Of a DNA stretch of 64,000 nucleotides, positions 10,537 to 22,728 are shown piece by piece. The position numbers and the translations under genes are program-made. The stretch is from assembly GCA_963575645.1 (NCBI GenBank), contig OY754466.1, positions 9,278,001 through 9,342,000 on the forward strand, written 5' to 3'. The first letter of the stretch is position 1; every line of letters starts with the position of its first letter. This DNA is from Xanthostigma xanthostigma. Taxonomy: Eukaryota > Arthropoda > Insecta > Raphidioptera > Raphidiidae. A model generated the notes under the pieces. The model saw only the letters and a list, made by a program, of their open reading frames with translations. It was not told the DNA's origin and ran no database searches.

Positions 10537-13500
10537 TTATTTATAGTTAGGTCTTGGTTTCCCGTAACTTCCACTGTTTCCTAAAGTTTCCGAAAATCCT
10601 CCCGAAGTTCCGCCGGTTGAACTGTCACAGGCAGTTCCTGCGATAGCATCGCGTATATTAAATCTCCATGCTCTAAAATTGTCATCAGTTTCATTCAGAC
10701 TGCTATAGAGGAAATATGGCATGGTATTAGTTAGGACCCAAACGTTGCCACTGTCATCTAGCGTTACATCTGTTGGGTATACAAAAGCTCTATCGTCGCG
10801 ATAAAGTGTTACCACGTTCGATGTCGTTAACGGCTTATTAGTGTTCCAACATCCAAATGCATTGGCATTTACCTGCAAATAAATTGGTTTACAGTGCCTT
10901 GTATAGTTGGTTATTTTTTTAAATTTTTTTTGCCAATCTAATTGACTTGAAATTGATAAAAACAAATAATTAATCATTAATTCTTTCAGGTGGGCTATAG
11001 CAATTTTTCTGAAACCCCTATATTAGATTGTACATAGTTGTAAATAATTATTATTGTAAATAAAGATTTCTTCTTCTTCTTCTACAGTGCCTTGTAACTT
11101 GTAATTTGGAATCAGTTTAAAAAAGTTATAGTAGATAGACCTTGCTATGGTTTTCGCTTTAATCTGATTTATAACTTTGCATAAAATAAAATTTTTTCTA
11201 ATTTTTTGTAAACGATAAAACAAAAACGTCTATTTATTCAGTTTTCGTCAATATATAAAATTTTGACGACGCCACTGTCCAACCCATAAAAAAACAAAAT
11301 AAAGATTGTAAACTCATAAACATTTCAAAGCGCTTTATTACTGCGCCAACCAATAAAGCTATGCATATAAAAAAAGCTGAATTTCTGCTTTCTAGGTGTT
11401 GGCGTAACGTTAATTGAATTTTAATTAGATTATGTTAAAAGTTGCGATATATTGACTATAAAACAGATGTCCTTCCTCTAATTACCTGAGACAAAAACAA
11501 AACTCCAGTTTGTCGATCTAATACCGACATTGACGTCTGACCTGTAGGTCCTTTAGTTCCAAGGTGTACGAAATCTTCACCAGGATATGACCTATCAACG
11601 TTTGATTCATTCCTTAACACACGGGTCGACACAGAAAACTCATGTGTGCTGGCCATTGGATGGAAGTATGCCGTTCGGAAACCATCTCGTTGAACTGCTG
11701 ACAACGCAACGCTATAGAACAACAACAATAAAACAATAAAATATATTTTTCTATCACTTACCGATATTTTTTCTGTAAATACTTTAAATATTTCCTACTG
11801 CGTACTTTGTTTAGTTCTTTGGTTTTATTCAGATCAAAAAGAAATATTACCTGAAAATTCCGTCATCCCACATGAACCTTAATTCATTGAGTGCAAAGTT
11901 ACCACCGAGTGGATCGAAATGGAAATAATTATGCGTGAATCTCCACGAATTTCTATTCCTCATGTCGTAAACTATCAATCCATAGCCCGCTAGATCGGGA
12001 ATGTATGCAAAAGCATGATCGCAATGATTCGGTCCTACATCGACAGCTATGCTTGCAAGATTCGAGGTACTCCTTACATCGGAATCTTTGAATTCGTAAT
12101 CATGGATCAAACGATCTGTTGTCAAATCAAAAACAATAATCGCCGCCGGCTGAATTCGCTGTTGATTGTCTAAAAAAAAAACAAAACAAAACGAATTAAA
12201 AAAGTGTTTTTCAACGTTTCGAAATATTGAAGTGAAACTTCTTAGCTTGCGGATAAAGCAGAATTGTCTGTCACGAAAATTGATTACAGAAGTGACGTCA
12301 CACGAATTTATGTGCCCACTAAGGGACAATGCGCAACTACAGTACGTGTCTACCGTTTTCTAATTCTTTTTTCACTCTTCTCCGACACCGCTACGTGTAG
12401 TAGTAAACCAACTGTGGCGTTGTCATTTGTTTACGTTTCATAGTTCCTGCACGCAACATTTCAATAAAAATGCATATTTAATAGGGTTTTGGGTTATATC
12501 AATAAATATATTGTGTATCTACAAATAAAATTATATTAAACTAGCGGTCCTGTCCGGTTTCACCCGGGTGTAAAAGAACGAATGGGGAAGGGAGGAACAT
12601 GAGTACACACATTCATCTTAGTTTACCGAGATGAATGCTGTATCCAAATTTCATGATGATTGGAGTTACCGTTCAAAAGTTTTTGTCGATAAAAAGCAGT
12701 ATTTATACTTTTTTTAACTAATTTTTTTTTTTTAATTAATTAAATAAAATTTAAATAAATTTAAATGTAAGCCTTAGAAGAAATCAATGTAGAAAATAAT
12801 AAAAAAAAATAAAAATATTTTCGCCCAAAACCTACAACCCTGATATTGACAGTCGCATGCTCTACCGATTGAGCCATACGACGTTGTGTCGTCACAACGC
12901 TAATATGAGTATATTTAGTTAGTGCATTTCACCTGAATAGAAGCTTATTTTTGAGATACATTTTGCAACATTTTTCATTAATGCTCCGCTCCTAATGGTC
13001 GTAGCCTGATTTTATATAGCATATAGCCTTCCTCGATAAATGGGCTATCCACCAAAAAAAAATTTTTTTCAATTTGAACCAGTGGTTCCTGAGATTAGCG
13101 CGTTCAAACAAACAAACAAACTCTTCAGCTTTATATATTAGTATAGATATAGATAAGAAGTTTCACTTCTGCTTTGTAGCCACGGCACACCTGACCATTT
13201 TTAGAAAATATTTTCATCCTATTGAAATATAAAATTACCTGGTGTTTCAATGAGACCCGTATCGACCATCCATAATCGATTACAAACATCGACAGTGGTT
13301 CGATATACGGACACAATTCGTCGCTCGTTTGAAGACGGCCCGTTAACAGTATTCATTTCCCAGCTAGGATAAGGTATCAGTGGCACATTTTCTTGTACGT
13401 TTCCAAACGACGTATCTATCGGAACATAGTTCAAAGAAGACGGAACACCATCACGGCGGCGTGGAACTGTTACAAATAAACGATTCTTCCAGCGTGACGC

Positions 13501-16122
13501 ACCCATTGGAATGTTATTATATCTCACATAGTTTGCGGAATCTGCCAAAATTACGAAAGTTACAAAGTTTGTTTAAAATTAGTTGTATAAGGGTGTTTAC
13601 TTTTAAATAATGGACCGATTCAAGAATAAATTAGTGAAAAATATTAATTATACGACCGATACGAGAATATAACAGTAGTTTGTGATTGACGCAAGAATAG
13701 ATCACATGATAATAAATGAAAAAGTTAATTTTACTAGAACCCAAAAAATGTCATCTTATATGTGGATACAGCTATATAACAAATTTCCTCTTGAAATGAC
13801 AAAACTAAAAGAGACTCAGTTTTATAAATAGAGTTAAAAAACTTCTTATGACGACAGCATTATACAATAGTTGGCAAAACCAAAAGTGCACATCCCGCAA
13901 ATTTTCCACTGTATGATAAAAAAATAACAATTAAAAAATATTTTTAATAAATTTAAAAAGATTTAAAAATTTAAAGAAATAAATAATTAAAAATTGAAAA
14001 AATATTTTTTTTAAGTTTGCAAAAATAAAAAAAATTAAGAACTATACATAATATAATATATAATTAATATCAAGTGGAATAAAATAAAACAAAATAAAAA
14101 GAAAAAAAAAGAAAAAAATCAATGATCTCGTAAGGAATCGAACCCAGGACCTTGCCCTTGGGGATCCAACGGCATAACCATTACGCCACAGCGCCCAACT
14201 ACGTGTAATGGTGTTATCACGGTATAGAAGTGTAGCACTTGTTTTATGGATTACACTATATTTACACAGCAATTATTATATTGTTTTTTTAAACTATTAG
14301 CTGTCAAAAATAATAAAATAAAACTGTTTATAAAAATTAAACTACTGAACACATTTTAGTGAATTTAAATAGGGTTCTGGTCTGATAGTAAACAAAGTGA
14401 ATAAAATATAACCCATCAAGGCAATCCGACCAAAATTGCGATCTGTAGAGTCGTGACGTACGTACATACGTACAGACCAACCGACAACTGCTGTTTGTGA
14501 TTTTCAATTACAATTTTAATAGTATTTATGAACTCGAATTGATTTAAAAATGGTTCTGTTTTATAGATTAGAATCTCCTCTTTTCAAAAAGCTTCAATTT
14601 GAATGGATTTCGTGTGAAATTAACTTAGATATAACTTCTTATATGAACGAAAGTCAGCTCTGACGCACAAAGCGATAATAAAGCACATACCGCTAGTTTA
14701 GCGGTATGTGCAATATAAACGATTTTTTAACCACTGATTTAAAGTTTTAACAGTTTTTAAATAGTTTTTAAGGTGTATTGTATATTTTTGTATTTGTGAC
14801 ATATCTATACAAGTTTTACTTGCGTACAGAGGCAATAAATTTCTATTCTATTTCTAATTCTATTAGGATTGTTTGGTATATTCTCCAAACTGTAGGGCGT
14901 AATAATACTTTTTGACGTGATAACGTCTTATAAATTGATGAAACACCGGCTGCACGCACGAAAAAGAGTAACGTTCCGCAAGCGAGAGCGCGATATAAGC
15001 GATAGTCTCTCTCTTCTCGCGTGACGTCAGAGAGTAGTGTGCGTTCAACATTTTTTTCGGCTGTTCCAGCGAAAGCTACATCTGACAGATGGCCAGATAA
15101 ATTATACGGTTTGTTAACAAATATATAATATATATACCTTCTTTTAAATGTCTTTTATAATTGCTTAAAAATATGTATTTTGCTTTGGTTGATCAAATTA
15201 TTAGTCGGTAAAAATATAGTTTGACAGCTACTAAAATTTAGGTCATGTATTATTAAATATGATATTCGAGCGGAATACGTTATCACGTAAAACTATCGTC
15301 CGTAAACCGACTTTACAGACAACCAATTTTTTTTTTTTTAATTATTACAACTACTTAATACCTGTGTTTTGTTGGTTTTGAGAGCTGCCTGACGTGTGAG
15401 AGCCAATTGACGAGTGGGAACCAATAATCGGTCGCTTATGGTAATGGCTACTATAACTGCCATACTGAGCATATCGTTTCGCTCGAGAGTTTGGGGGGAA
15501 AAATATTCCTGAAAAAAAAAAATTGAAAAATTAAACTGATTGTTGAATGAAAAAATAAATAAAATCTTGTTAATCTATACTAATATAAAGAGGTAAAGTT
15601 TGGAAGTAGGAGGTAATCTTCAAAGCAACTCATCCGATTTAAAAAATGTTTTCACCAATATTTAAAATGGACCTTCAAGATAGACAAGCTGTATATTATC
15701 GGGTTGAAATAAAAGCGCTTTTCGTGGAGACCAATTTTGCAGCATAAGTCGACTAAAAAACGGTGGCAATCTACAAATTCTGGCGACACCGGACCGGGTC
15801 GCTATTGTGTCTTATTCACATTTCTTTAAAATAAGCAAATGTGTCCAATTTGTTTCTTTCACTTGGAAAACTTCTGTAATCATTAGATTTAACATAGGAT
15901 AAATGATCATTGTATCTCACCTGACCCTTGCGGTGAAATCGATGAGGTCAAACCAGATCCTTGACCTCCAGGTCTTTGGGGTGTTACTGATACGCTAAGT
16001 CCACCGGACTGCGGCCAGGCGTAGTCAATTTGTTTCCAACTAAATGCAGGAACTGGATTTTTCACCGTACTTTTAACATTTGCGGCCAATAACAAAAACG
16101 TCCAAATAATCAAAGAACGCAT
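10537..16122 (-). CDS. Yellow / major royal jelly protein family member, six exons
   Basis: In transcript order the coding exons are 16122-15921, 15508-15362, 13541-13239, 12169-11851, 11711-11486 and 10872-10537. Every junction is GT-AG, phases agree, and the join gives 510 residues. Residues 1-18 (MRSLIIWTFLLLAANVKS) form a signal peptide, so the product is secreted. FSWKQIDYAWP follows at about 26-36. Family marks include RWKNRLFVTVPRRRDGVP (133-150), RLWMVDTGLI near the end of exon 3, SIAVDVG and FAYIPDLAGYGLIVYD in exon 4, FRTAYFHPMAS in exon 5, and FGCWNTNKPL and VWVLTNTMPYFLY in exon 6. Yellow proteins act in cuticle pigmentation and related processes, and some have dopachrome-conversion activity; the subtype is not assigned. 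Oddity: between the N-terminal segment and the conserved domain lies a Gly/Ser/Gln/His-rich linker of about 80 residues, partly encoded by exon 2. A further Gly/Ser-rich tail ends the protein. Acceptor AAATTTTAG stands 8 bases before the ATG, so a non-coding exon probably lies upstream. Confidence 0.92.
12541..13147 (-). mobile_element. Non-autonomous Helitron, copy B, in a yellow-family intron
   Basis: It has the same termini as copy A (TC at 13147, CTAG at 12541, inserted between A and T) and a closely similar body, with an extra AT-rich stretch near 12720-12830. The tRNA-like block is present but more decayed, at about 12835-12897. It lies between exons 3 and 4 of the yellow-family gene without touching the splice sites; the exon 3 donor is about 90 bases away. 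Confidence 0.8.
14127..14199 (-). repeat. tRNA-derived SINE-like head
   Basis: On the minus strand a promoter-like A box (TGGCGTAATGG) and B box (GGTTCGATTCC) are spaced as in a tRNA gene, resembling tRNA-Arg. The acceptor and T-stem ends do not pair, so this is a SINE head or pseudogene rather than a working tRNA. It lies in the yellow-family intron between exons 2 and 3, beside A-rich sequence. Confidence 0.5.
14683..14711. repeat. Perfect 12-bp stem-loop in a yellow-family intron
   Basis: GCACATACCGCT at 14683-14694 and AGCGGTATGTGC at 14700-14711 are exact reverse complements around a 5-base loop. It may be a structural or regulatory hairpin, or the remnant of a very small element. Confidence 0.7.
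14909..15339 (-). mobile_element. Unclassified non-autonomous element, copy 2
   Basis: A reversed copy of the element at 2254-2512. The right end with TTTTGACGTGATAACGT is at 14909, and the left end with the reverse complement of TTGGTTGTCTGTAAAGTCGG is at about 15320-15330. The interior is longer than in copy 1. It lies in the yellow-family intron between exons 2 and 3, and ends about 22 bases from the exon 2 donor. Confidence 0.75.
15574..15820 (+). mobile_element. Helitron 5' fragment of a second subfamily
   Basis: TCTATACTAATATAAAGAGG at 15574 matches the start typical of lepidopteran Helitrons but continues differently from copies A and B. No CTRR end with hairpin was identified, so the right boundary is approximate. 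It lies between exons 1 and 2 of the yellow-family gene. Confidence 0.5.
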
Positions 16123-17071
16123 TTTCCCTAAAATTTAAAATATTTTACTGGGTACTGAAATATATTAAGTAAGTCAAAAACCAATTCATATACACGATTT
16201 GTTATAATTTTTAAAGAAACTAAGTATTTTCGCACGGTATAGTAAAATCGATTCATGAGATTGAAAGTGTTATGAAACGCTACAAAAAAGGGTCTAGGGA
16301 CCAAACCACGAGGAACCCCGACGATGAACGAACATTGATTCTATAGAGTATAGTGTGCGTGTGTGCCACGTGGTTTCATTTCTGTAGTGTGTAGTGTAAA
16401 ATACACAATCCCCTTATTTCATTAGGATTGATGGTCTGTTTTTTCATCTTGTCCAACCGGCTGCCGAATATGTTTGTTAATATTAATTTACTTCTGCAGT
16501 CCCGCAGAAATACAGCGGAGTTGTCTGTCTCCTGTTATTATTTAAATTTAAAAAGTGAACACCTAGTAATCAGTGACTCGCTGCAATGACAAGCGACTGC
16601 ACTGTCAATCATATGTGCCATAGTTTGAGATTCTTGATATACCTTAAGAATATATTATACATATAACATAAACATTGCCAACGGGTTGAACTATCTCTGG
16701 GTTGAACACAGTTAATTTACTAAAGTCAAATTAAGTTCATTGGCGGTGTAATGAATTTGGGGAGGAGTGCTATAAGCCCACGACCACCTATGAAAGCGTA
16801 CTATATTGTATACGCTACTTGGGGTGGGCTAGTCCCCAAGATCTTCCTTCCGACACCAATTATTAAGTTGGTTACTAAATAATTAAATTTCGCAAAAACT
16901 ATTTTTATATAACTCGTTCCATTTGTTCAACGTGTTTTGTTTTAAATATATCGCTAACAGTTTAATGTTTATTACTAAAAACCAATAAAATTACACCAAA
17001 AGATTTTAATCACTATTGTTTATTTATATATATAAAACAATTCCACAAAATATTTTCTTGGGTAACAGTTT

Positions 17072-17258
17072 ATTGAATTAACGCTTCTGATTTTGGCGAA
17101 TTTTAAAATGCAAAAACCACCCCGTTATCGTTTTTTTTTAAAGAACTCGCCCGAAACGCACTCCTCTTTTCACTGCGCAAAAAAAAACGCCATCGCATCG
17201 ACACCACCCCATTATGAAAAAGTTCCCGAAACGCCAAAATCGGAAGCGTTAATTCAGT
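17072..17258. mobile_element. Short MITE with 26-bp terminal inverted repeats
   Basis: The left end, TGAATTAACGCTTCTGATTT, and the reverse complement of the right end, TGAATTAACGCTTCCGATTT, differ at one base over this length, and GGCG follows in both. A TTAA is embedded in each end, so a piggyBac-type TTAA insertion is possible. It sits in the presumed 5' UTR intron of the yellow-family gene. Confidence 0.7.
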
Positions 17259-17355
17259 AAAATTTTACCTTTTCTTGAAACAAAATATGAAAAAACTACA
17301 CAAAATCATTTGTTTTTAAAAAGTTGAATATCGCTAGTAAGTATATGTGACTTAC

Positions 17356-17487
17356 CTTAAAAGTGAATTTCGAAATTACAAAAATGGTTTTGTTAAGACG
17401 ATGAGCTAACCATGATCTTCGTCAACACTGACCTCTTCACACACTGACCGGCGATCTTTAGTCATACTGTCGTTTCATTCTTTTATA
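17356..17487 (-). promoter_or_regulatory. Candidate promoter and non-coding first exon of the yellow-family gene
   Basis: On the minus strand TATAAAAG lies at 17487-17480, insect initiator-like TCAGT motifs at 17447-17443 and 17431-17427, and a strong donor AAG|GTAAGT at 17356/17355. Together with the acceptor 8 bases before the ATG this predicts a short 5' UTR exon and an intron of about 1.2 kb. The TATA-to-initiator distance (about 42 bases) is longer than usual, so the exact start site is uncertain. Confidence 0.4.
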
Positions 17488-19144
17488 TTTTTGTTTCAGT
17501 TACCTCTCTTTGTTTATTAAGACTTGTTAATATATTGTATATATAATACAGGGCCGAGTAAACAAAAGATAACCGGTACTGATTATTGATCTCTGCAACA
17601 AACATATTATTTGTTATAAATCTTAATAATATATGTTATGTTCAGAAGTAACTTCAAACATTTGTCATTGCGTGTGCTCTTTTGAAAAACGAAAAATGCT
17701 TTGCATTTAAACATTTTTATTCCACTGAAAATAGATTGTATAGTCGTTTTTGCACGCCATGAAAATGTGCTCAGCAAATTCAGATGAATGTAGCTGTTTT
17801 CAGCTAGATAGCCGTCGTTCCTACCCAGCCGAAGCTACTTTACAACAAAACATTTAACACATCCCTAATCGTGTATTTATTTTATTAATTATTATCATCA
17901 TCTGCATTAAACATGAATGGGCTACTAATGATTTGTTTTGTTGTGATTCCAGTATTCTGGTGGTATTATGATTGGAATGTTGATGGACAGTATTTTGTTG
18001 GTCTTTTTTTGGCAAATTGCACACTACTCAGTCAAACAGTGCTGAAGAATTTCTTTACCAGCTTCGACCTTAGATAACCCGTATAAAATTATACAAGTTT
18101 TTATAAAAAAACAGAACCGGCTTTAGAACAAACAAGTCTTCATTTACGAAAGTAACAATGATTCTATAAACCAATAATCATAGTTTTATAATAATACCGT
18201 TTAATAACACGGATAACTACGGATATGCGTTCGGCGTTAGTGACGTAGCATATATTATAATTTAAAAAAACGTATCTCCGTATATACTTAGCGGATTGAA
18301 ATAAAATAAACGCTATTGTGTTTATGGGAATGATTTCTAAAAGAAAACCGTCATATATAATCAATTATTATTCTTTATAGCCTCGTTATTGATAGATTAG
18401 AAGTTTTCTTGATTCATATTAACATTTACTAGCTGATTAGCGTGAATGATGAGCCAAATAAATGGATAAAACAGTAAAAAATGACAAAACAGAGTAGAGT
18501 CGGTAACTTTATGTACTAAAATTGGTTTACTGGCAGCCGCTGAAAGTTCTCTAACAAAAATAGAACACATTTTTAAATATTTAAATAATCGAATCCTTTC
18601 CAAGAATAATGAATGACAGTGATAAATGTCTAAATTATGTATCAACACTCCTACCCTAGTACTAACTTATGCAAAATATTAGTAGAAAAATTCCTTGAAA
18701 AGATAAAAAAATCTTTTTTTTCTGTGGGAAAATACATTTATTATTTATTACACATGGCAAATAAATATTAAAGTCAAACCGCATAAATATATTATTTTTT
18801 TAAGTCGATTTTTTAAAATTGTATTTATTCAAGCTAATAAATTTCGACCTTAATTAAGTATTTGCAAGTGAAAAGTCAGTGATACTAATCTCAAATTAAC
18901 GCTAATCAATTTAATACTCTTTTATACACTGTGTTCACAAAGTAAAGAAATTATCTAATTATACAAAATTTCAAAACCAGGAATAATTGACGGTATAAAT
19001 GTTGTTACCATAGTTTTATGAATGATAAACTATAGTAACAATACCAATGCCGACTGCCGTCGCGAACTACGTGAAATATTGTCCTTTCAATCATTACATG
19101 GTTTCATATTATGATCACTAGAATAATTGTTTTTAAAAATTAGT

Positions 19145-19647
19145 AATAGGTCATATGCATAAGACTCCAAATTGGTTTAAATTTTTATTTCGAAATATAT
19201 TTTAGTTCTTGATCATAACGTAATGGTTATTTTATTAATCTAATCACTGAAAAAAATACAAATAATAAAAAATAAATGTAGAAAATAAGCGCTACTTTCG
19301 AATTTTCAAAACGCATCGTGACGTCAGAGTATATATCAACAACGGTTTTCATGACGACTGTGTCGTCTCACAGTAAGATTATGTCAGTATTTAGAGAAAA
19401 CAACAAATAAACTTCATTTAGAACATTGACAATTTGACATCAAGGTTGACATGCATCATATATCATGACGTCACATAAGCCCGCCAACATGGCCGATTGT
19501 TTAAACTGTCAATTTTTGAGTGTGAAAGTTAATATTTTTTTTCTTATGGTAATATTACATTTTTAAATGATTATCAATTTTTTTCCGTATTATGGTTGAC
19601 TAAATAATCTATTAAAAATATAAAAAAAATCATGCATATGACCTATT
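19145..19647. mobile_element. MITE candidate with about 16-bp inverted ends
   Basis: AATAGGTCATATGCAT at 19145 is matched by its reverse complement ending at 19647. The interior of about 500 bases has no coding frame but holds CRE-like TGACGTCA motifs at about 19320 and 19466. The target duplication is unclear. Confidence 0.55.
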
Positions 19648-20366
19648 TGTTTGATAATTTCATCTGATGGCACTGTCTGTAATTTCGACATACGGATTAT
19701 GTTTCAACTTTTTTAAGCGATTGGGTTCCGAGTAGACAGAACAATTATAGGTAATCATTGTTCTGTCTGTTCTAAAACCATCTCACCAATTATAATTAAT
19801 GAGATGGTTTTAGAATTTGTGCATCACATCAAAAGTTTCGTAACTTTTTGACAACTGTGTATTTATGAACGAAAATAATAAATAGATATTTATAATAAAC
19901 AGATTAAAATTATGTTCCAAGTCACTGATTTTTACGTTCTGGCATTGAATTTTAAATATAATTTGCTTGCTTTTGCACAGAACAACATTTAATTAAATAA
20001 ATTACTAAATATTAATTCTTAATATAAAATACCCGTTTATTTTGTTCGAACACACCGAAATTCTGAAAATAAACACATTTTAACGTCTCTGTGTTATTTG
20101 ACCGAAGACTTGTAATCCTTGAACTTTGATAAGCAAATAGCAATATTTATAAGTACAAAACAATAATCCAAAATATTATGTCATACATCACAATGTCATA
20201 ACAATAACAAACTCATCTATAAAAATACGAAATTACGATAACCGTGATTGGCCTAATTTTCTTATAAGTAGTTTCTTTTACTTATATAGAACGATTCAAA
20301 AGGTTTGAGCATAACAGATGGTTTTTATGTTGGTAATTGCAGTTATTTCTGATTCATTGGACCCTT

Positions 20367-20866
20367 AACTAGTGATGATCGTTAAAAATGTATATCCGCG
20401 GATACAGATTTGAATACGGATATTTGATTTCAAGATCCGCGGATACGGATCTTAACTTTCTTAGAGTACGCGGCGGTAAATATTGCACATCGACCTTTGG
20501 AAAGAGACTATCTGTTATGGGAAAAAGTTATTGACCTCTTTAAGAGTTAACTCTCATAACAGATTGTCTCTTTCCAAAGATCGATGTGCAATATCTCATT
20601 ATAAAGATAGTTTTTTAGTACCTTTGAGTTATATACTATTGGTATGGTACTCACTACGATAAATTTTTGCAATATAAAGGTGCCAAATACGATTTTAAGA
20701 AATAAAAAATAATCTGAATGGAATTTAACAGTTTTTTATTATTACCTAATCACCTATATATATAAAATTTCATCTATGAATTGAAAATTAATAAGGTAAA
20801 AGATCCGCCAAAAACTAACGGATACGGATCTTTCTTCTCCCTCGGATATCCGGCACATCACTAGTT
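20367..20866. mobile_element. hAT-like MITE candidate containing an inner palindrome
   Basis: The ends AACTAGTGATG (20367) and CATCACTAGTT (20866) are reverse complements, and the right end reads TAGTGATGTGCCGGATATCC on the minus strand, in the style of hAT MITEs. Both halves carry repeated GGATACGGATCTT motifs. Within it, 20475-20596 is a separate near-perfect palindrome with arms of about 40 bases (ATATTGCACATCGA and its complement). No perfect 8-bp target duplication was found. Confidence 0.6.
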
Positions 20867-22194
20867 ATAACTGTGAAGACTACACGTAACTACTTATCAT
20901 ATATCATGTTCTCAGGACACATAGTTTCCAAACGTGACTGGAGGACACAATATTGCACCAAAATTTGGCTCTGTGCGTACCCTTTGACTAAAAATATTAA
21001 AACAAAAAAATGTTTCTTAATCTGTCTACATGTCTATCTTTAAAAGTCAAAATTCTTTACTCCAACAACTTACTTAACACGTTTTAATTTTATTATTCTG
21101 GCCATGAAGGATAGAGAGAAAGGAGGCTAATCTCCATACAATCGCTATTGATGAGAAAAACAAGGATTCTTTCTCAGGCGGGCCCGAAGCTGGGTGGATT
21201 GGGTAACCGGACCATTTGAATATTGTTTTTTTTATTGCAAAATAAAAATGAACTCAATTAAAAACTAACTGACAGTAAACAATAACACGAGGACGCATAT
21301 TTTGTTATAGCATCATCGAGATCTGCTGGAACAATCTCTGTTCCCTCAATCCTCTATGATTGTACCACTTATAGTTTAAGAGCTAGAAGGCTGTGACAGA
21401 CAGACAGAAAAACACAAAACCCTAAAAATACATTTCATTTATGGTTCGAATTTACATACAAGTCAACTATATTTGAAGTTTCATTGTTGAATAATAGTCA
21501 AATGGCACTTCGATCACTTTATAAACGACTTCAAACATCACCATCCATCGACAAACGATTTTCCATTATTATGTAGGTACTCTGGTTTTTATTTTTCTAT
21601 TAAAAAAAAAAAAAACAGTCAAATCTTTAAATAAATGTTATATTTTATACATCATATTAAAATGTAAGTAACAATTTTTATATATTAGGTATTATTAAAA
21701 ATAAAAATAAATAATTTTACATATGTATCTCATTAATAGCTGTCTAAGCATATTCACAGAGCATATTTTACCACAACAAAATCTTTTAAAATATTATATA
21801 CAAGGTACTTCAACCATTTATAATAAACAATAATAATAAGTAAGTAGGACTATTTATATTTCATATAAAAATATTTTCATGTTCAATATAACACAAAAAT
21901 ATTAGAGTGTACCAACTTTAACTGCTGTAACAACTGACAACTGAATGTCGATAAATTATTAATGAATAATTTAAACTAAGTTTCGATCAAATATAAATGA
22001 ATTGATTCTTTTGTGCCATTCAATTGAACTAAAAAATAATAATTAAATTAATCCAGTAACTACAACAATTCAAAAAAAATTGATTAATAATTGGGATTTA
22101 TAAACATTCTTGAGCAGATATACCAGTAACCATTACTGGATATTGTTACATTATCATTATCATGTGTCACTAGATTTTTCGTAAACAATAAAAA

Positions 22195-22728
22195 ATAAAT
22201 AAATAAAATTGTCGACCAATTTTTTTTCAGACTATATATTGACAAAAATAAAATTATAAATCAATATTACAAAAAATGACGTTTCGATATTCTTCAGAAA
22301 TATCCAGCCCCGGATCGAGGGGGGGGGGGCAAACCGGGGCACCCGCCCCGGGCGGCAGTTTTAGAGGGCGCCAAAACCACATCTAATCTGTCCTTTTTCC
22401 GATTTACTCTATATGCTTGTTTTCTGACGGTTTCCCGTTTACGAAAAATACCAACCATTATATATTTATGAGTTTTTTTAAGTAATTTATCTCAAAAGCT
22501 GGAGAGAGGGGGCGCCATTATCAAGTTTCTGCCCCGGTTCGAAAAAATCGTAGATCCGGGGCTGGAAATATCCAAAAATATAAAAAATTAATTAGTAGAA
22601 TCCACTTATTTTATATTTTTAGATATTTCTGAAGAAGATCTAAGCCCAGATAGAAGCGTCATTTTTTGTAATATTGATTTATAATTTTATTTTTGTCAAA
22701 AAAAATTGGTCGACAATTTTATTTATTT
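22195..22728. repeat. Long palindromic element split by a hAT insertion
   Basis: Arms around 22195-22304 and 22600-22728 are near reverse complements, sharing ATAAAATTGTCGACCAATTT and ATGACGTTTCGAT or close variants. The left half is interrupted at 22305-22564 by a hAT-type element. Without that insertion the palindrome would be about 270 bases long. Confidence 0.8.
22305..22564. mobile_element. hAT-type MITE with perfect 8-bp target duplication
   Basis: The termini CAGCCCCGGATC and GATCCGGGGCTG are perfect 12-bp inverted repeats. The flanks GAAATATC at 22297-22304 and GAAATATC at 22565-22572 are an exact 8-bp direct repeat, the hAT signature. It is G-rich inside (a run of G at about 22320) and encodes nothing. 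Confidence 0.9.

Noticed and set aside
14127-14199. Possible tRNA-Arg gene
   Set aside because: A and B boxes are present but neither the acceptor stem nor the T stem can pair; SINE head instead.
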